A stretch of 64,000 nt of DNA from Neobacillus paridis (GCF_016765675.1 NZ_JAESWB010000134.1:98701-162700), one strand, 5' to 3'. Shown: positions 42,581-50,531, numbered from the stretch's first letter. The notes: generated from the sequence alone by a model not told the origin. Made by a program: numbers and translations.

Positions 42581-42764
42581 CGAAATCAACCGCATTCTGC
42601 TTCATGTAGACCAATGGGAACAAAACAGAAAAAAATGTCTCGCTTTAAAAACCGCTCTTACCCGATTGTTTTCCTTACCAAGCGGGGATGAAGCGGAAGA
42701 TAGAAAGAAAATCAGAGAATTCATCCATCAAGTGAAGACACGCCCTGAAGATAGAAAAAAGTGA
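42573..42764 (+). CDS. Unknown basic helical protein (63 aa)
   Basis: Starts within the preceding stop and ends at the ATG of the next gene. MNNEINRILLHVDQWEQNRK, then helices with Lys/Arg. Part of a three-gene coupled set. No family recognised. Confidence 0.6.
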   Translation: MNNEINRILLHVDQWEQNRKKCLALKTALTRLFSLPSGDEAEDRKKIREFIHQVKTRPEDRKK

Positions 42765-43095
42765 TGGAGACTCTTCAGCAACTCTACCATTCTTTTGAAA
42801 CAGAAAGAGAAGAGATTTTTGATAGTATTATCGCTCATTTGTTTCAATCTCCATTTGGTGTTGTTGTGATTCCTGATGACTTTTGGTTCACCAAAGTCGG
42901 GCGAGCGATGTCACAACTCAAAAATGGATTTCCGCTTATTTTGTTGACAGCGGGAGATGTTTCCCATCTGCTTGGGGTAAGCAGGCAATATATCCATGAA
43001 GAAATGAAAAAAAGCATTTGCCCTTTCAACAAGTGGGAAAATATGAAATCCTCCAACTTTCAGATGTTCTTCTATATGCCAGAGACAGGTGCTAG
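42764..43095 (+). pseudogene. HTH (excisionase-type) protein with homopolymer frameshift
   Basis: The first frame gives LTAGDVSHLLGVSRQYIHEE, a MerR/excisionase HTH, then after ATG and a run of seven A loses coherence and runs to 43120. Adding one A restores KHLPFQQVGKYEILQLSDV and LLYARDRC ending at TAG 43093-43095, exactly in the loop of a terminator. The corrected ~111-residue protein is a normal HTH_17-like protein (arm, recognition helix, K-V-G-Y-I strand). So a one-base deletion is very likely here, real or technical. Confidence 0.7.
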
Positions 43096-43107
43096 AACCT
43101 GTTTTTC
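43085..43107 (+). terminator. Terminator with stop codon in the loop
   Basis: ACAGGT-gctaga-ACCTGTTTTT; the loop carries the TAG of the corrected HTH frame. Confidence 0.75.
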
Positions 43108-43191
43108 CATTTTCCTCTAATCCGCTCCCTATTATTAGATGTCGTATTCTCCATGAAAAAATTGACAATTCCTATAAAAACTCCATAAAAT

Positions 43192-43205
43192 GAATATAGG
43201 AATAA
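43192..43205 (+). promoter_or_regulatory. 14-bp promoter element before recJ
   Basis: GAATATAGGAATAA, 40 bases upstream of the recJ start region. Confidence 0.5.
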
Positions 43206-43244
43206 AGAATGAACGTATGAATGCGACAAGAAAGGTGTGAAAAA

Positions 43245-44954
43245 ATGAACCAGACCAAAGTCCAATCGAAGTGGAAAGTCGCGCCGGAGATAGACCCGTC
43301 TTTTCATCAAAGATTGAATCGACAATTGAAAGGATTGGGAAAAAGAAGCATTCACCCGCTTGTGGCGAGACATTTGCAGTCTATGGGAATGACAAGCGTT
43401 CGTGAAGCCATTCAATTTCTATTTCCAAAGAAAGACCATTGCCACTCTCCATGGAAACTAAAAGGAATGCGTGAGACAGTTGAGCAATTAGAAAATGCTA
43501 TTGTAGGCGGGCTACCGATCACGGTGGTAGGGGATTACGATGTTGACGGCGTGATGGCCACTGCCATTGCCTATCAAGCACTTCAGGAGCTTGGAGCTGT
43601 TGTGGACACCTACCTTCCGCACCGGACAAAAGAAGGCTATGGAATCAAACCTCTCATCGTGGAAAATCTCAAGAAGCGGGGGACAAAAGTGATCCTTACA
43701 GTGGATAACGGAATTGCGGCTCATGAAGCAGCGAGTCTTGCCAAACACTACGGGATGACGGTCCTCATTACCGACCATCATACGCCAGGAGAAAACCTGC
43801 CTGTTGCAGATAGCATCATTAACCCTCATCAAGTTGGATGTTCCTACCCCTTTAAACAAATTTGCGGCGGGGCGATTGCTTATAAACTTGCTCAAGCCCT
43901 GTTTGAATACATGGGAATGGATGATGAATTAGTTCATCAATTTGATGAGATGCTTGCCATTTGCACGGTGGCGGATGTCATGCCTCTTCGGGATGAAAAT
44001 CGCTATTTTGTCCTGAATGGGCTTAAAAAAATGAAGAAAAAGCCGTCACGACCTGTAAAAGATTTGTTAAAAGCGCTTGGGATGACCACTCAACAATTAG
44101 ATGAGACAGCCATCGGCTTTTACATTGGGCCCGCTCTAAATGCACCGGGAAGACTGGATTCAGCAGAGGATTCCCTGAAATTGTTTCTTTCGAAAACCCC
44201 TCATGAATCTATCATGATGGCCAACATGTGTGTGGAAATGAATAAAAGGCGAAAAGAATTAGTAGAAAAAACCATGAAAATCGCAGAAACGCTCATTACG
44301 CCTACACCTGTCCAAGTCCTGAAAATGGATGTACATGAGGGAATTGCGGGTATCATCGCTGGACAAGTCAAGGAGTCTACCGGTTGTCCGACGTTTGTGT
44401 TGACACCAGCTCATACCGAGTCCGGACAAATCATATTAAAAGGATCCGCAAGAAGCCATGAGGGGTTCAGTTTGTATCGGTGTTTGAAAGACATATCCGA
44501 TAATCACCCTGAATGGTTCCTCGGATGGGGAGGACATGCTGCCGCAGCAGGTCTTTCTATTCGACCAGAATATGTAGAAGAATTTGCGAAATCTGTAAAT
44601 GACCTCTATCATTCTGTTGAAATAGAAGAATCTGCGCCGTACTATCTGGATACCATTTCCGAAGATGCTATGGAAGATCTCTCTTTTGAACTCGCGCGTC
44701 TCGCCCCTTTTGGTATGGGACATCTCCGCCCTGTCTTTAAAGTAGATTGCCATATTGTCGAAAAGAAAATATTTGGCCCGAAACAAAACCATCTTCGCCT
44801 TCTTTCAGCAGGCGGCAAGGAATATACTTTGTTTCGCGGGGCAGAGTTGCCTATTACCACTAACCAAAAGGCATCCATCTATGTTTCCATTGGACGTTCA
44901 GTTTTTGCTGGAAGAGAAAAAATGGATGTGTTCATTGAAGATATTGAGCAATAG
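43245..44954 (+). CDS. recJ: Single-stranded DNA exonuclease RecJ
   Basis: ATG 43245 after AAAGGTGTG. 569 residues with the DHH phosphoesterase motifs: VVGDYDVDGVMATAIAY, LTVDNGIAAHEAA, VLITDHHTPG, CGGAIAYKLAQAL and ALNAPGRLDSAEDSL, and the DHHA1 motif GWGGHAAAAGLSI, followed by an OB-like tail. Close to the E. coli length and shorter than chromosomal Bacillus RecJ. 5'-3' degradation of ssDNA in recombination and repair. Monocistronic. Confidence 0.93.
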   Translation: MNQTKVQSKWKVAPEIDPSFHQRLNRQLKGLGKRSIHPLVARHLQSMGMTSVREAIQFLFPKKDHCHSPWKLKGMRETVEQLENAIVGGLPITVVGDYDVDGVMATAIAYQALQELGAVVDTYLPHRTKEGYGIKPLIVENLKKRGTKVILTVDNGIAAHEAASLAKHYGMTVLITDHHTPGENLPVADSIINPHQVGCSYPFKQICGGAIAYKLAQALFEYMGMDDELVHQFDEMLAICTVADVMPLRDENRYFVLNGLKKMKKKPSRPVKDLLKALGMTTQQLDETAIGFYIGPALNAPGRLDSAEDSLKLFLSKTPHESIMMANMCVEMNKRRKELVEKTMKIAETLITPTPVQVLKMDVHEGIAGIIAGQVKESTGCPTFVLTPAHTESGQIILKGSARSHEGFSLYRCLKDISDNHPEWFLGWGGHAAAAGLSIRPEYVEEFAKSVNDLYHSVEIEESAPYYLDTISEDAMEDLSFELARLAPFGMGHLRPVFKVDCHIVEKKIFGPKQNHLRLLSAGGKEYTLFRGAELPITTNQKASIYVSIGRSVFAGREKMDVFIEDIEQ

Positions 44955-44975
44955 AGGGGATTTCCCTCGATGATG

Positions 44976-45001
44976 ACCCTCAAAATGAGGGTTTATTTTT
45001 T
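44976..45001 (+). terminator. Rho-independent terminator after recJ
   Basis: ACCCTC-aaaat-GAGGGT then TTATTTTT. Confidence 0.8.
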
Positions 45002-45011
45002 GTCTAATTAT

Positions 45012-45025
45012 GAATAACGTGATAA
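45012..45025 (+). promoter_or_regulatory. 14-bp promoter element
   Basis: GAATAACGTGATAA upstream of the 136-aa membrane protein. Confidence 0.5.
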
Positions 45026-45087
45026 AATAGGAATATATGAATAAATTTCGGTCGATGAAAAAGGAATATATAGGGGGTAATTAAAAC

Positions 45088-45498
45088 ATGATCTTGAAAA
45101 TCATTGTATTGTTAGCAGGACTAGGGATGCTCCTCGCCACCTTTCTTTGGTTAGAAGAGCAGAAAAGACAGAAACAATTGGAAGAAAAGTTGAAGACGTT
45201 TTTCATGCAGAAACATATTTCTGCCCAAAACATGCCTCATGAATACCCAAAAGACCAGCAACCATCTGAACAACCAAAAAGGAAATCTATGAAGGTTCCG
45301 ACATTAAACCAAATGCTTGATACCTTCGACCAACCAGAAGTTTTGGCTATGCAAGAAAGCGGGTTTTCCTCTTTTGAGAGAAAAATGAATGGAGACATCG
45401 TAACGTTTCCTTCCCGTCATTTTTTTCATCCAAAAGACCCTGTTTACAATCAATTTTTGATGGATGCATCTGATGATTTTCAGGGGCAATATCATTAA
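45088..45498 (+). CDS. Single-pass membrane protein (136 aa)
   Basis: N-terminal helix (~3-22), then a charged coiled-coil-like stretch (EEQKRQKQLEEKLKTFFM) and a Pro/Gln-rich region. The C-terminal ~60 residues (TLNQMLDTFDQPEVLAM ... FPSRHFFHPKDPVYN) may be a small domain. No family recognised. AGGGGGT site; own terminator. Confidence 0.65.
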   Translation: MILKIIVLLAGLGMLLATFLWLEEQKRQKQLEEKLKTFFMQKHISAQNMPHEYPKDQQPSEQPKRKSMKVPTLNQMLDTFDQPEVLAMQESGFSSFERKMNGDIVTFPSRHFFHPKDPVYNQFLMDASDDFQGQYH

Positions 45499-45501
45499 CC
45501 C

Positions 45502-45534
45502 AAAAGAAAATCCTCTCATAGGGGATTTTCTTTC
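45502..45534 (+). terminator. Rho-independent terminator
   Basis: AAAGAAAATCC and GGATTTTCTTT flank a short loop. Confidence 0.85.
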
Positions 45535-45552
45535 ATTTTATTGATAAATTAT

Positions 45553-45575
45553 GAATAACGGAATATAATTAGAAT
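45553..45575 (+). promoter_or_regulatory. Promoter element with TAGAAT
   Basis: GAATAACGGAATAT with TAGAAT exactly 17 bases after its first base. Confidence 0.6.
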
Positions 45576-45611
45576 ATATTCGTAATTTAAGAGAAAGTAG
45601 GGAATACTTTG

Positions 45612-45806
45612 ATGTTTGCTCTTCAATCGGTAAAAAAAGAAATTGAAAAGTATGTGGAAGAGGAAATAAAGGAACTCGAATTTCAAGAAAAATGGCTGCT
45701 TCAACATTTGGAGGACACCCAAAAAAAATTAAAAAACATCCAAGAGAAAAAAGAAGAAGCGCTTCAGTCTCTAGCCGAACTCAACAAAGAGGAGGAAATG
45801 GCATGA
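45612..45806 (+). CDS. Short coiled-coil protein (64 aa)
   Basis: MFALQSVKKEIEKYVEEE, followed by heptads of E, L and K across the whole length. The stop overlaps the ATG of the exonuclease gene (ATGA), so the two are coupled; it may regulate or tether the exonuclease. Weak ribosome binding site (GTAGGG). Confidence 0.6.
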   Translation: MFALQSVKKEIEKYVEEEIKELEFQEKWLLQHLEDTQKKLKNIQEKKEEALQSLAELNKEEEMA

Positions 45807-46471
45807 AATGTCCTGATTGTGGGAGGGGAGTATTACGTCCTATCCAATCCTTTTTGATTTGCAATCGGTTCCCCGTTTGCCGTCACAAAGAACTGAATAC
45901 GCATGTTCAGGCAGACCCTTTTAAAGGGAAGACCTATGTCGTGTGGGATACTGAAACTACAGGACTTTCCAATTCAGACCAAATCATTGAGATTGCGGGT
46001 GCGAAAGTTGTCAACGGGCAAATCGTGGATGAGTTTGAAGCCTTAATCAATCCCGGCTTTTACATCAACATGAGAATCACCGAAATTACAGGGATCACAA
46101 ACGACGACTTGAGAGGAAAACCTTCCGAACAAGAAATCATTCCCTCCTTTTTAGAGTGGTTAAACGGAGTGGACTTTTTGGTAGCTCACAATCTTCCTTT
46201 TGATGCGAGGATGTTAAAGGCAGCTTGTCGGCGTGTTGGTCTGCCGCTTTTTTCTGGTGATGGGGTTTGTACGCTTCAGATAGCCAAAAAGCTGTTGCCA
46301 GGTCAAAAGAGCCATAAACTGGGTATTTTGTGTGACTATTTCGGAATTCCTTTAATTAATGCTCACAGGGCCATCAATGATGTTCGCGGGACGGTAAAGG
46401 TATTTGAGAAATTCAAGGAACAAACACAGGACATTCCAATGAAACCATTTCAGGAATTTTGCAAGCGTTAA
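45803..46471 (+). CDS. DnaQ-like 3'-5' exonuclease with zinc finger
   Basis: 222 residues. The N-terminal C4 finger (MKCPDCGRGVL, then ICNRFPVCRH) resembles topoisomerase-type zinc fingers. The DEDDh exonuclease domain follows: VVWDTETTGLSN (ExoI, D and E), HNLPFDARML (ExoII) and HRAINDVRGT (ExoIII, H and D). AGGAGGAA site in the upstream gene. As DnaE lacks its own exonuclease, this could be the proofreading subunit or a repair nuclease; the pairing is inference. Confidence 0.9.
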   Translation: MKCPDCGRGVLRPIQSFLICNRFPVCRHKELNTHVQADPFKGKTYVVWDTETTGLSNSDQIIEIAGAKVVNGQIVDEFEALINPGFYINMRITEITGITNDDLRGKPSEQEIIPSFLEWLNGVDFLVAHNLPFDARMLKAACRRVGLPLFSGDGVCTLQIAKKLLPGQKSHKLGILCDYFGIPLINAHRAINDVRGTVKVFEKFKEQTQDIPMKPFQEFCKR

Positions 46472-46532
46472 GCGGTAAGTCCGCTTTTCGGTTATACTGC
46501 TTTGCAGTTTACTTCATTTTAGGAGGAAATTC

Positions 46533-47639
46533 ATGTACAGTCTATCTCCGAAATCCTTCATCATATCCATCATTCTTTCTGCTATGCTCGGATCTACTTT
46601 TACTCTTTTCATTCAACAGTTTCAAGCAAGACCCATCCCAACCCACCAGACTATTTCGATTCTAAAGCAAAATCCCCCGTCGATTGTGAATGCTGTTGAG
46701 ACATCCAAAAGAGCGGTTGTGGGAATTTCTGTCATGAGGAAAAACCAATCGGATGGGAACCCATTAACAGAAACAGGCGGCGGTTCCGGCATCTATTTTG
46801 ATTCTTCAAAAGGCTATATTGTGACAAATAGCCATGTCATCGAGGGGGCTGATGATGTGGAGGTGGTGCTCTATGACGGCTCAAAAGTAAGAGCCAAGGT
46901 CATTGGAAGTGATTTTTTCTATGATTTAGCTGTTCTTCAGGTGGATCCCATCATTTTCTACCAAAAAGGCATCGCACCAGCCATATTAGGAGATTCTACC
47001 AAACTTAAGCAGGGAGAAACCGCCATCGTAATCGGGAATCCTTTAGGAGAAGATTTTGCTCAAACGGTAACGGCTGGCATCATCAGTTCCACGAACCGAA
47101 AATACCCGATGAAAGACGAATATGGGAACACCTTTTGGGAGAGAGTTGTATTGCAGACAGATGCACCGATTAACCCCGGTAATTCCGGAGGGGCTCTCAT
47201 CAATAAAAAGGGGGAAGTCATTGGCGTCAACAATGCTAAAATAGCGGAACAACATGTAGAAGGCATGGGGTTTGCCATCCCGATTTCACAGGCCAAACCA
47301 ATCCTTGCTCAACTCATTGAAAATGGGAGTGTTATCCGTCCTGCGCTTGGCATTGAAGCCTATACTTTGCAAGACTTGATGGAAACAAGCAGACCAAATG
47401 TACCCGTTCAAGAAGGGGCAGTCATTTTGCATGTGTCCAAAGAAACCACGCAATCTGGCTTGAAAGAAGGGGATTGTATTGTAAAATTGGCCGACAGAGA
47501 TGTGAAAAACATTGTAGATTTACGCACTATCCTTTTCTCGCACCTCCCCAATGAAATCGTGACAGTAGAATTCTTTCGAGGAAATAAAAAAATGACCCTT
47601 CAAGTGAAACTCATTCCGCTAAACCTAGATAAAAAATAG
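46533..47639 (+). CDS. HtrA/DegP-type membrane serine protease
   Basis: AGGAGGAAAT site. 368 residues: a membrane anchor (~8-28), trypsin-like domain with IVTNSHVIEGAD (catalytic His), FFYDLAVLQVD (Asp) and PGNSGGALINKKG (Ser), and a C-terminal PDZ domain (HVSKETTQSGLKEGDCIV ~295-355). The family degrades or refolds damaged envelope proteins. It is close in length to Bacillus HtrA relatives; the exact paralogue is unclear. Could be needed for quality control of the surface proteins encoded here. Confidence 0.92.
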   Translation: MYSLSPKSFIISIILSAMLGSTFTLFIQQFQARPIPTHQTISILKQNPPSIVNAVETSKRAVVGISVMRKNQSDGNPLTETGGGSGIYFDSSKGYIVTNSHVIEGADDVEVVLYDGSKVRAKVIGSDFFYDLAVLQVDPIIFYQKGIAPAILGDSTKLKQGETAIVIGNPLGEDFAQTVTAGIISSTNRKYPMKDEYGNTFWERVVLQTDAPINPGNSGGALINKKGEVIGVNNAKIAEQHVEGMGFAIPISQAKPILAQLIENGSVIRPALGIEAYTLQDLMETSRPNVPVQEGAVILHVSKETTQSGLKEGDCIVKLADRDVKNIVDLRTILFSHLPNEIVTVEFFRGNKKMTLQVKLIPLNLDKK

Positions 47640-47654
47640 CCATTATACTTGATT

Positions 47655-47677
47655 GAATAAAGGAATAATAGTATAAT
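47655..47677 (+). promoter_or_regulatory. Promoter of the tRNA cluster
   Basis: GAATAAAGGAATAA with TATAAT exactly 17 bases after its first base, about 100 bases before the first tRNA gene. Confidence 0.65.
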
Positions 47678-47779
47678 AAGTTCATAAATCAAGAGAGAAG
47701 TTCTGTTTTTCCTATTCAGAGCTTTCTCTCTTTTGAAGAGATAACATAAACAACCAAGAAGAATGTATCGTTTCCATAT

Positions 47780-47853
47780 GAGTAAGTGCCCAAGCGCTCA
47801 AAGGAATCGGACTTCAAATCCTGTAATCGTGGGTTCGAATCCCACCTTACTTC
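47780..47853 (+). tRNA. tRNA with anticodon UCA (reads UGA), serine-tRNA-like body
   Basis: Acceptor GAGTAAG pairs with CTTACTT (first pair G-U). T arm GTGGG-TTCGAAT-CCCAC is perfect. The anticodon loop CTTCAAA places TCA at 34-36, flanked by GGA/TCC. The D region (CCCAAGCGCTCAAAGGAA) resembles Bacillus tRNA-Ser, but there is no long variable arm. The standard reading of UCA is the UGA stop codon. The D loop lacks the usual GG, so a missing base is possible. Confidence 0.6.
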
Positions 47854-47860
47854 TTTATGT

Positions 47861-47974
47861 GCATGAATGGTGTAACGGGAAGCACTCTTGGAGGAGGAAG
47901 TGGTTGGATTCCACTTGAAAATAGTGTACGCAGCATTCTTCTGGGGAGAGCGGGTTCAAGTCCCGCTTCATGCC
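47861..47974 (+). tRNA. Oversized tRNA-like gene with about 40-base insertion
   Basis: Acceptor GCATGAA/TTCATGC is perfect, D arm GTGT..GCAC good, T arm GCGGG-TTCAAGT-CCCGC perfect. Between D and T arms there are about 40 bases too many, including a hairpin AAGTGG-ttggatt-CCACTT. The anticodon cannot be assigned; an inserted element or intron in the anticodon arm is possible. Confidence 0.5.
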
Positions 47975-48347
47975 ATTAGCACCACTGCCAGGTTGTAGTG
48001 AGTGTTCCTGGAGATGTTCTTTTCAAAAAAACAGCTCTTGATTATAGAAATCCCATGCAGTTTGTACGTTTGAAGCACGACTCGGTTTCTCTCCTATCCG
48101 CTTTGATTCCTGCTAAAAAAAACGGTGAAGGATGAGGGGAACTTAAATGGACAGAAGGTTGCCGCGGTTCCTGCGGAAGTTCCGATGGAATCGTTTGATG
48201 GTCACTAGCGTATGTGCAGGAAAAAAATCTTGCCGTTTGGGATTTCTTTTTATTTAGGCTGTTTTCGTAAACTTCGTTGTTTATGTGATATAAAACTTGT
48301 GATATATCGAGAAGGAATATTCAGAAAAAGGAAAGGGGTGTCAATTT
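47975..48347. other. 373-bp region without clear gene
   Basis: No convincing ORF. Contains T-loop-like fragments (GGTTCCTGCGGAAGTTCC near 48160) that could be tRNA remnants, but no complete cloverleaf was found. Confidence 0.4.
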
Positions 48348-48527
48348 ATGTTGTTTTTCTACTTACTTGTGATACCACTATTAGGAGTTTTATGGTTTTT
48401 AACTTTCACTTCTTTTTTGAAGAACTTAAAGAACGGTAAAAGCACTCACAATCAAACTATTTTAGGTGCTGTTTTAACATTTATTTTCCTATTTGCACTC
48501 ATGTACGTCTTCGTTGCTGTACATTAA
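48348..48527 (+). CDS. Small two-pass membrane protein (59 aa)
   Basis: ATG 48348 after GAAAGGGGTG. Two hydrophobic helices (~3-22 and ~38-57) separated by a basic loop (KNLKNGKSTHNQ). Typical of small plasmid membrane proteins; function unknown. Confidence 0.6.
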   Translation: MLFFYLLVIPLLGVLWFLTFTSFLKNLKNGKSTHNQTILGAVLTFIFLFALMYVFVAVH

Positions 48528-48741
48528 CAACTAATAGACCTAAAGAGACATACCTTTTATCATTTGTTCTGATTTGCTTAATTCACAGAAATCTTCATAT
48601 ACGACTTCCCTCATACTTGAACGCCTCCTAAACCGCATTATATCATCCTATAAATAGTATATAGTCATGAAAGCCACAATCTATACGAAAACAGCCTTTA
48701 TTTATGAGTCTCCTTTTATTTGCGGAGAAAAGGGGATTGGG

Positions 48742-49056
48742 ATGAAACACTCCCCGCACAACCGAGTGCCAATCCGCTTGGCGTTAAATGGTTTCCGCCA
48801 ATTCAAGGGTTACAGTTTTCCTGCTCCTTCAAGCAAAAAAAACGAAACCATTTTAATCGGTGTTTGATGGTTCGCGCCACAGGTAGAACTCCTGATTAAA
48901 AAAGTGAAATCATCCCCAGAGCGACAGGGTTATCATGCAAAGCTGAAGGAATGGCTCGGCTTTCCCTGCTTGGAGGGCGTAAAAATGCCAAGTATCCCTG
49001 CTTGGGGCTTACCCAAGCCTGCCATTCATTATGTGTCGCCTCACGAGTCCATGTAG
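48742..49056 (+). CDS. ORF interrupted by in-frame UGA
   Basis: ATG 48742 after AAAGGGGATTGG opens MKHSPHNRVPIRLALNGF; the frame meets TGA at 48865-48867 and then continues for 62 codons (WFAPQVELLIKKVKSSP ... KEWLGFPCLEGVKMPSI) to TAG 49054-49056, which lies in the loop of a terminator-like hairpin (49045-49067). Codon character is similar before and after the TGA. Either readthrough (a UCA-anticodon tRNA is encoded 0.9 kb upstream) or a nonsense-mutated gene. Family unknown. Confidence 0.45.
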
Positions 49057-49067
49057 ACTCCTTTTTT
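49045..49067 (+). terminator. Terminator-like hairpin
   Basis: GAGTC-catgta-GACTC followed by CTTTTTT. Confidence 0.65.
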
Positions 49068-49134
49068 GCGGCAGGGGGAGATTTCCCCTTGTCGTATTTT
49101 TATTTCTGTTAAAAAAAATGCCAAATTGTTGAAC

Positions 49135-49157
49135 GAATAACGGAATAATGATAATAT
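49135..49157 (+). promoter_or_regulatory. Promoter element with TAATAT
   Basis: GAATAACGGAATAA, consensus-perfect, with TAATAT exactly 17 bases after its first base. Confidence 0.7.
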
Positions 49158-49225
49158 AAAGTTATAAAAAAATTACCTCTTGTAACAATTGTTTGATTAG
49201 TACGAATGGAGGAGGAAAGAATTCA

Positions 49226-49492
49226 ATGAAATACTTTGAAGTAAATACACCTTATTACGCTTTGATAAAAGCTAAAAACAAAGAAGATGCAATGAATAAG
49301 TACGTTGAATTTGTAGCAGAAGATGATGGCACTTTAGGAGAAGAAATGAAGGAAGTTAGCAGAGATTATGCCCTAGTGAAATTTAGCAGAGCATATGACG
49401 AAAACCAAAAACTATTGCCAATTTCAGGAGTTGTTGAGGAATTTAACTGTCAATCAAATGAAGTTATTGTGGTTGACGGTTCATTAATTTAG
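49226..49492 (+). CDS. Unknown phage/plasmid-type protein (88 aa)
   Basis: ATG 49226 after GGAGGAGGAA. MKYFEVNTPYYALIKAKNKE followed by a helix and strands; short proteins with the pattern xYFEVxTPYYALIKA occur in phages and plasmids of Firmicutes. Function unknown. Confidence 0.65.
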   Translation: MKYFEVNTPYYALIKAKNKEDAMNKYVEFVAEDDGTLGEEMKEVSRDYALVKFSRAYDENQKLLPISGVVEEFNCQSNEVIVVDGSLI

Positions 49493-49523
49493 TGTGCCGT
49501 AGTCATGATGTGAAGGAGCGTAA

Positions 49524-49693
49524 ATGATGATAATAACTTTTAATTAACTTATTTGAACAATGGGAAGGCTCAATTAGATTGGTTTGAAAGCCAAAAGGAA
49601 ATGTAATTTTTCATTGATAATAATAATTTAGAAGGCATTTTTGATGCTATAAAAGTTACTGGATGTAGAGAATTAGATATTTACTTTAATTAA
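49524..49693 (+). pseudogene. Degenerate small ORF
   Basis: A start with GAAGGAGCG is followed by coding-like pieces in different frames: LFEQWEGSIRLV, then KPKGNVIF, then FIDNNNLEGIFDAIKVTG and RELDIYFN ending at 49693. At least two shifts and one in-frame TGA are needed to join them. Probably a decayed gene. Confidence 0.45.
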
Positions 49694-49715
49694 ATAAGTA
49701 ATGCCTTTAACATAT

Positions 49716-49789
49716 AGGGGTGTAGTTTAACGGCAAAACAACAGACTTTGACTCTGTTGAGTTTGGTTCAATTCCAGCCGCCCCCGCCA
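49716..49789 (+). tRNA. tRNA-Gln (UUG), CCA encoded
   Basis: Anticodon stem ACAGA/TCTGT with loop CTTTGAC gives anticodon TTG. The 3' end CGCCCCC-GCCA would pair perfectly with GGGGGTG, but the sequence shows AGGGGTG, so one G may be missing. Confidence 0.85.
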
Positions 49790-49804
49790 ATCTCTATTTA
49801 CTTT

Positions 49805-49877
49805 GCGGGTGTAGTCTAATTGGCAGAGACCACAGGTTTAAGCACTGTCTAGTTAGGTTCGATTCCTATCACCCGTA
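49805..49877 (+). tRNA. tRNA with anticodon UAA (Leu UUA), short variable loop
   Basis: Acceptor GCGGGTG/CACCCGT, D arm GTCT..AGAC, T arm TTAGG-TTCGATT-CCTAT. The anticodon stem ACAG/CTGT with loop TTTAAGC gives TAA. Leucine tRNAs normally have a long variable arm; this one does not, so identity is uncertain. Confidence 0.65.
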
Positions 49878-49887
49878 TTTCCACTAT

Positions 49888-49963
49888 TGGGGAGTAGCCA
49901 AGTTGGTAAGGCCGCGCATTGTTAATGCGTCTAGCGCGGGTTCGAGTCCCGCATCTCCAGCCA
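49888..49963 (+). tRNA. tRNA-Asn (GUU), CCA encoded
   Basis: Acceptor TGGGGAG/ATCTCCA (one mismatch), anticodon stem GCGCA/TGCGT with loop TTGTTAA, T arm GCGGG-TTCGAGT-CCCGC, GCCA end. Confidence 0.9.
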
Positions 49964-49987
49964 AAAAAACTATCAGGAGTGGTAATC

Positions 49988-50419
49988 ATGCACATCATGG
50001 TCCATTCGCTTGACCAGATCCAATCCTTTTTTCCTGATACCACCAAGAAAAATGTGTTAATTCGTATTGAAGAAAAACCCACTTTGCTCACGCCTTTCTA
50101 TGAGGATGTCCTGCATCTTTCTTTTAGTGACATTACCCAGGAAGAATATGACGACTTGCGGGGTCAAGGGCTTTCTCGCGGATTTCAGTTGTTTTCTATA
50201 ACTGACGCAAAAAAGGTTCTTCAATTTGTGAATCAGCATCTTGATGCAGATGTTCTGCATATCCACTGTCATGCCGGGAAAAGCAGGAGTGCGGCCATGG
50301 GAATCGGGATTCAAAGAATACTAGGGTTGCCGGATGACGCGATCCAGTTTCGAAATGCTCCTATCATTCCAAATGAGACGGTGCTGAATATTTTGTTACA
50401 TGCTGCTAATAGAGCTTAA
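49988..50419 (+). CDS. Dual-specificity/tyrosine phosphatase-like protein
   Basis: ATG 49988 after AGGAGTGG. 143 residues. LHIHCHAGKSRSAAMGIGI is a CX5R P-loop (C-H-A-G-K-S-R) of the cysteine phosphatase superfamily; an upstream DITQEEYDDL region could carry the general acid Asp. Possible substrates are phosphoproteins, capped RNA or nucleotides; unknown. Placed between tRNA genes, 24 bases after tRNA-Asn. Confidence 0.8.
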   Translation: MHIMVHSLDQIQSFFPDTTKKNVLIRIEEKPTLLTPFYEDVLHLSFSDITQEEYDDLRGQGLSRGFQLFSITDAKKVLQFVNQHLDADVLHIHCHAGKSRSAAMGIGIQRILGLPDDAIQFRNAPIIPNETVLNILLHAANRA

Positions 50420-50531
50420 AGCCTAACAATATGTACAAGTAATTTCAATCGGTAGAATTGTCGGCGAATTGCGGATTCAAGGCCTGTCTTGGACATTGGA
50501 AAGGGAATATCCTTTCTTCCCTTTTCTCTAT

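Noticed and set aside
50425..50495. tRNA-like segment with D-loop-like CAATCGGTAG and matching ends TGTACAA/TTGGACA
   Set aside because: There is no room for an anticodon stem and the acceptor has a mismatch; at best a decayed tRNA.
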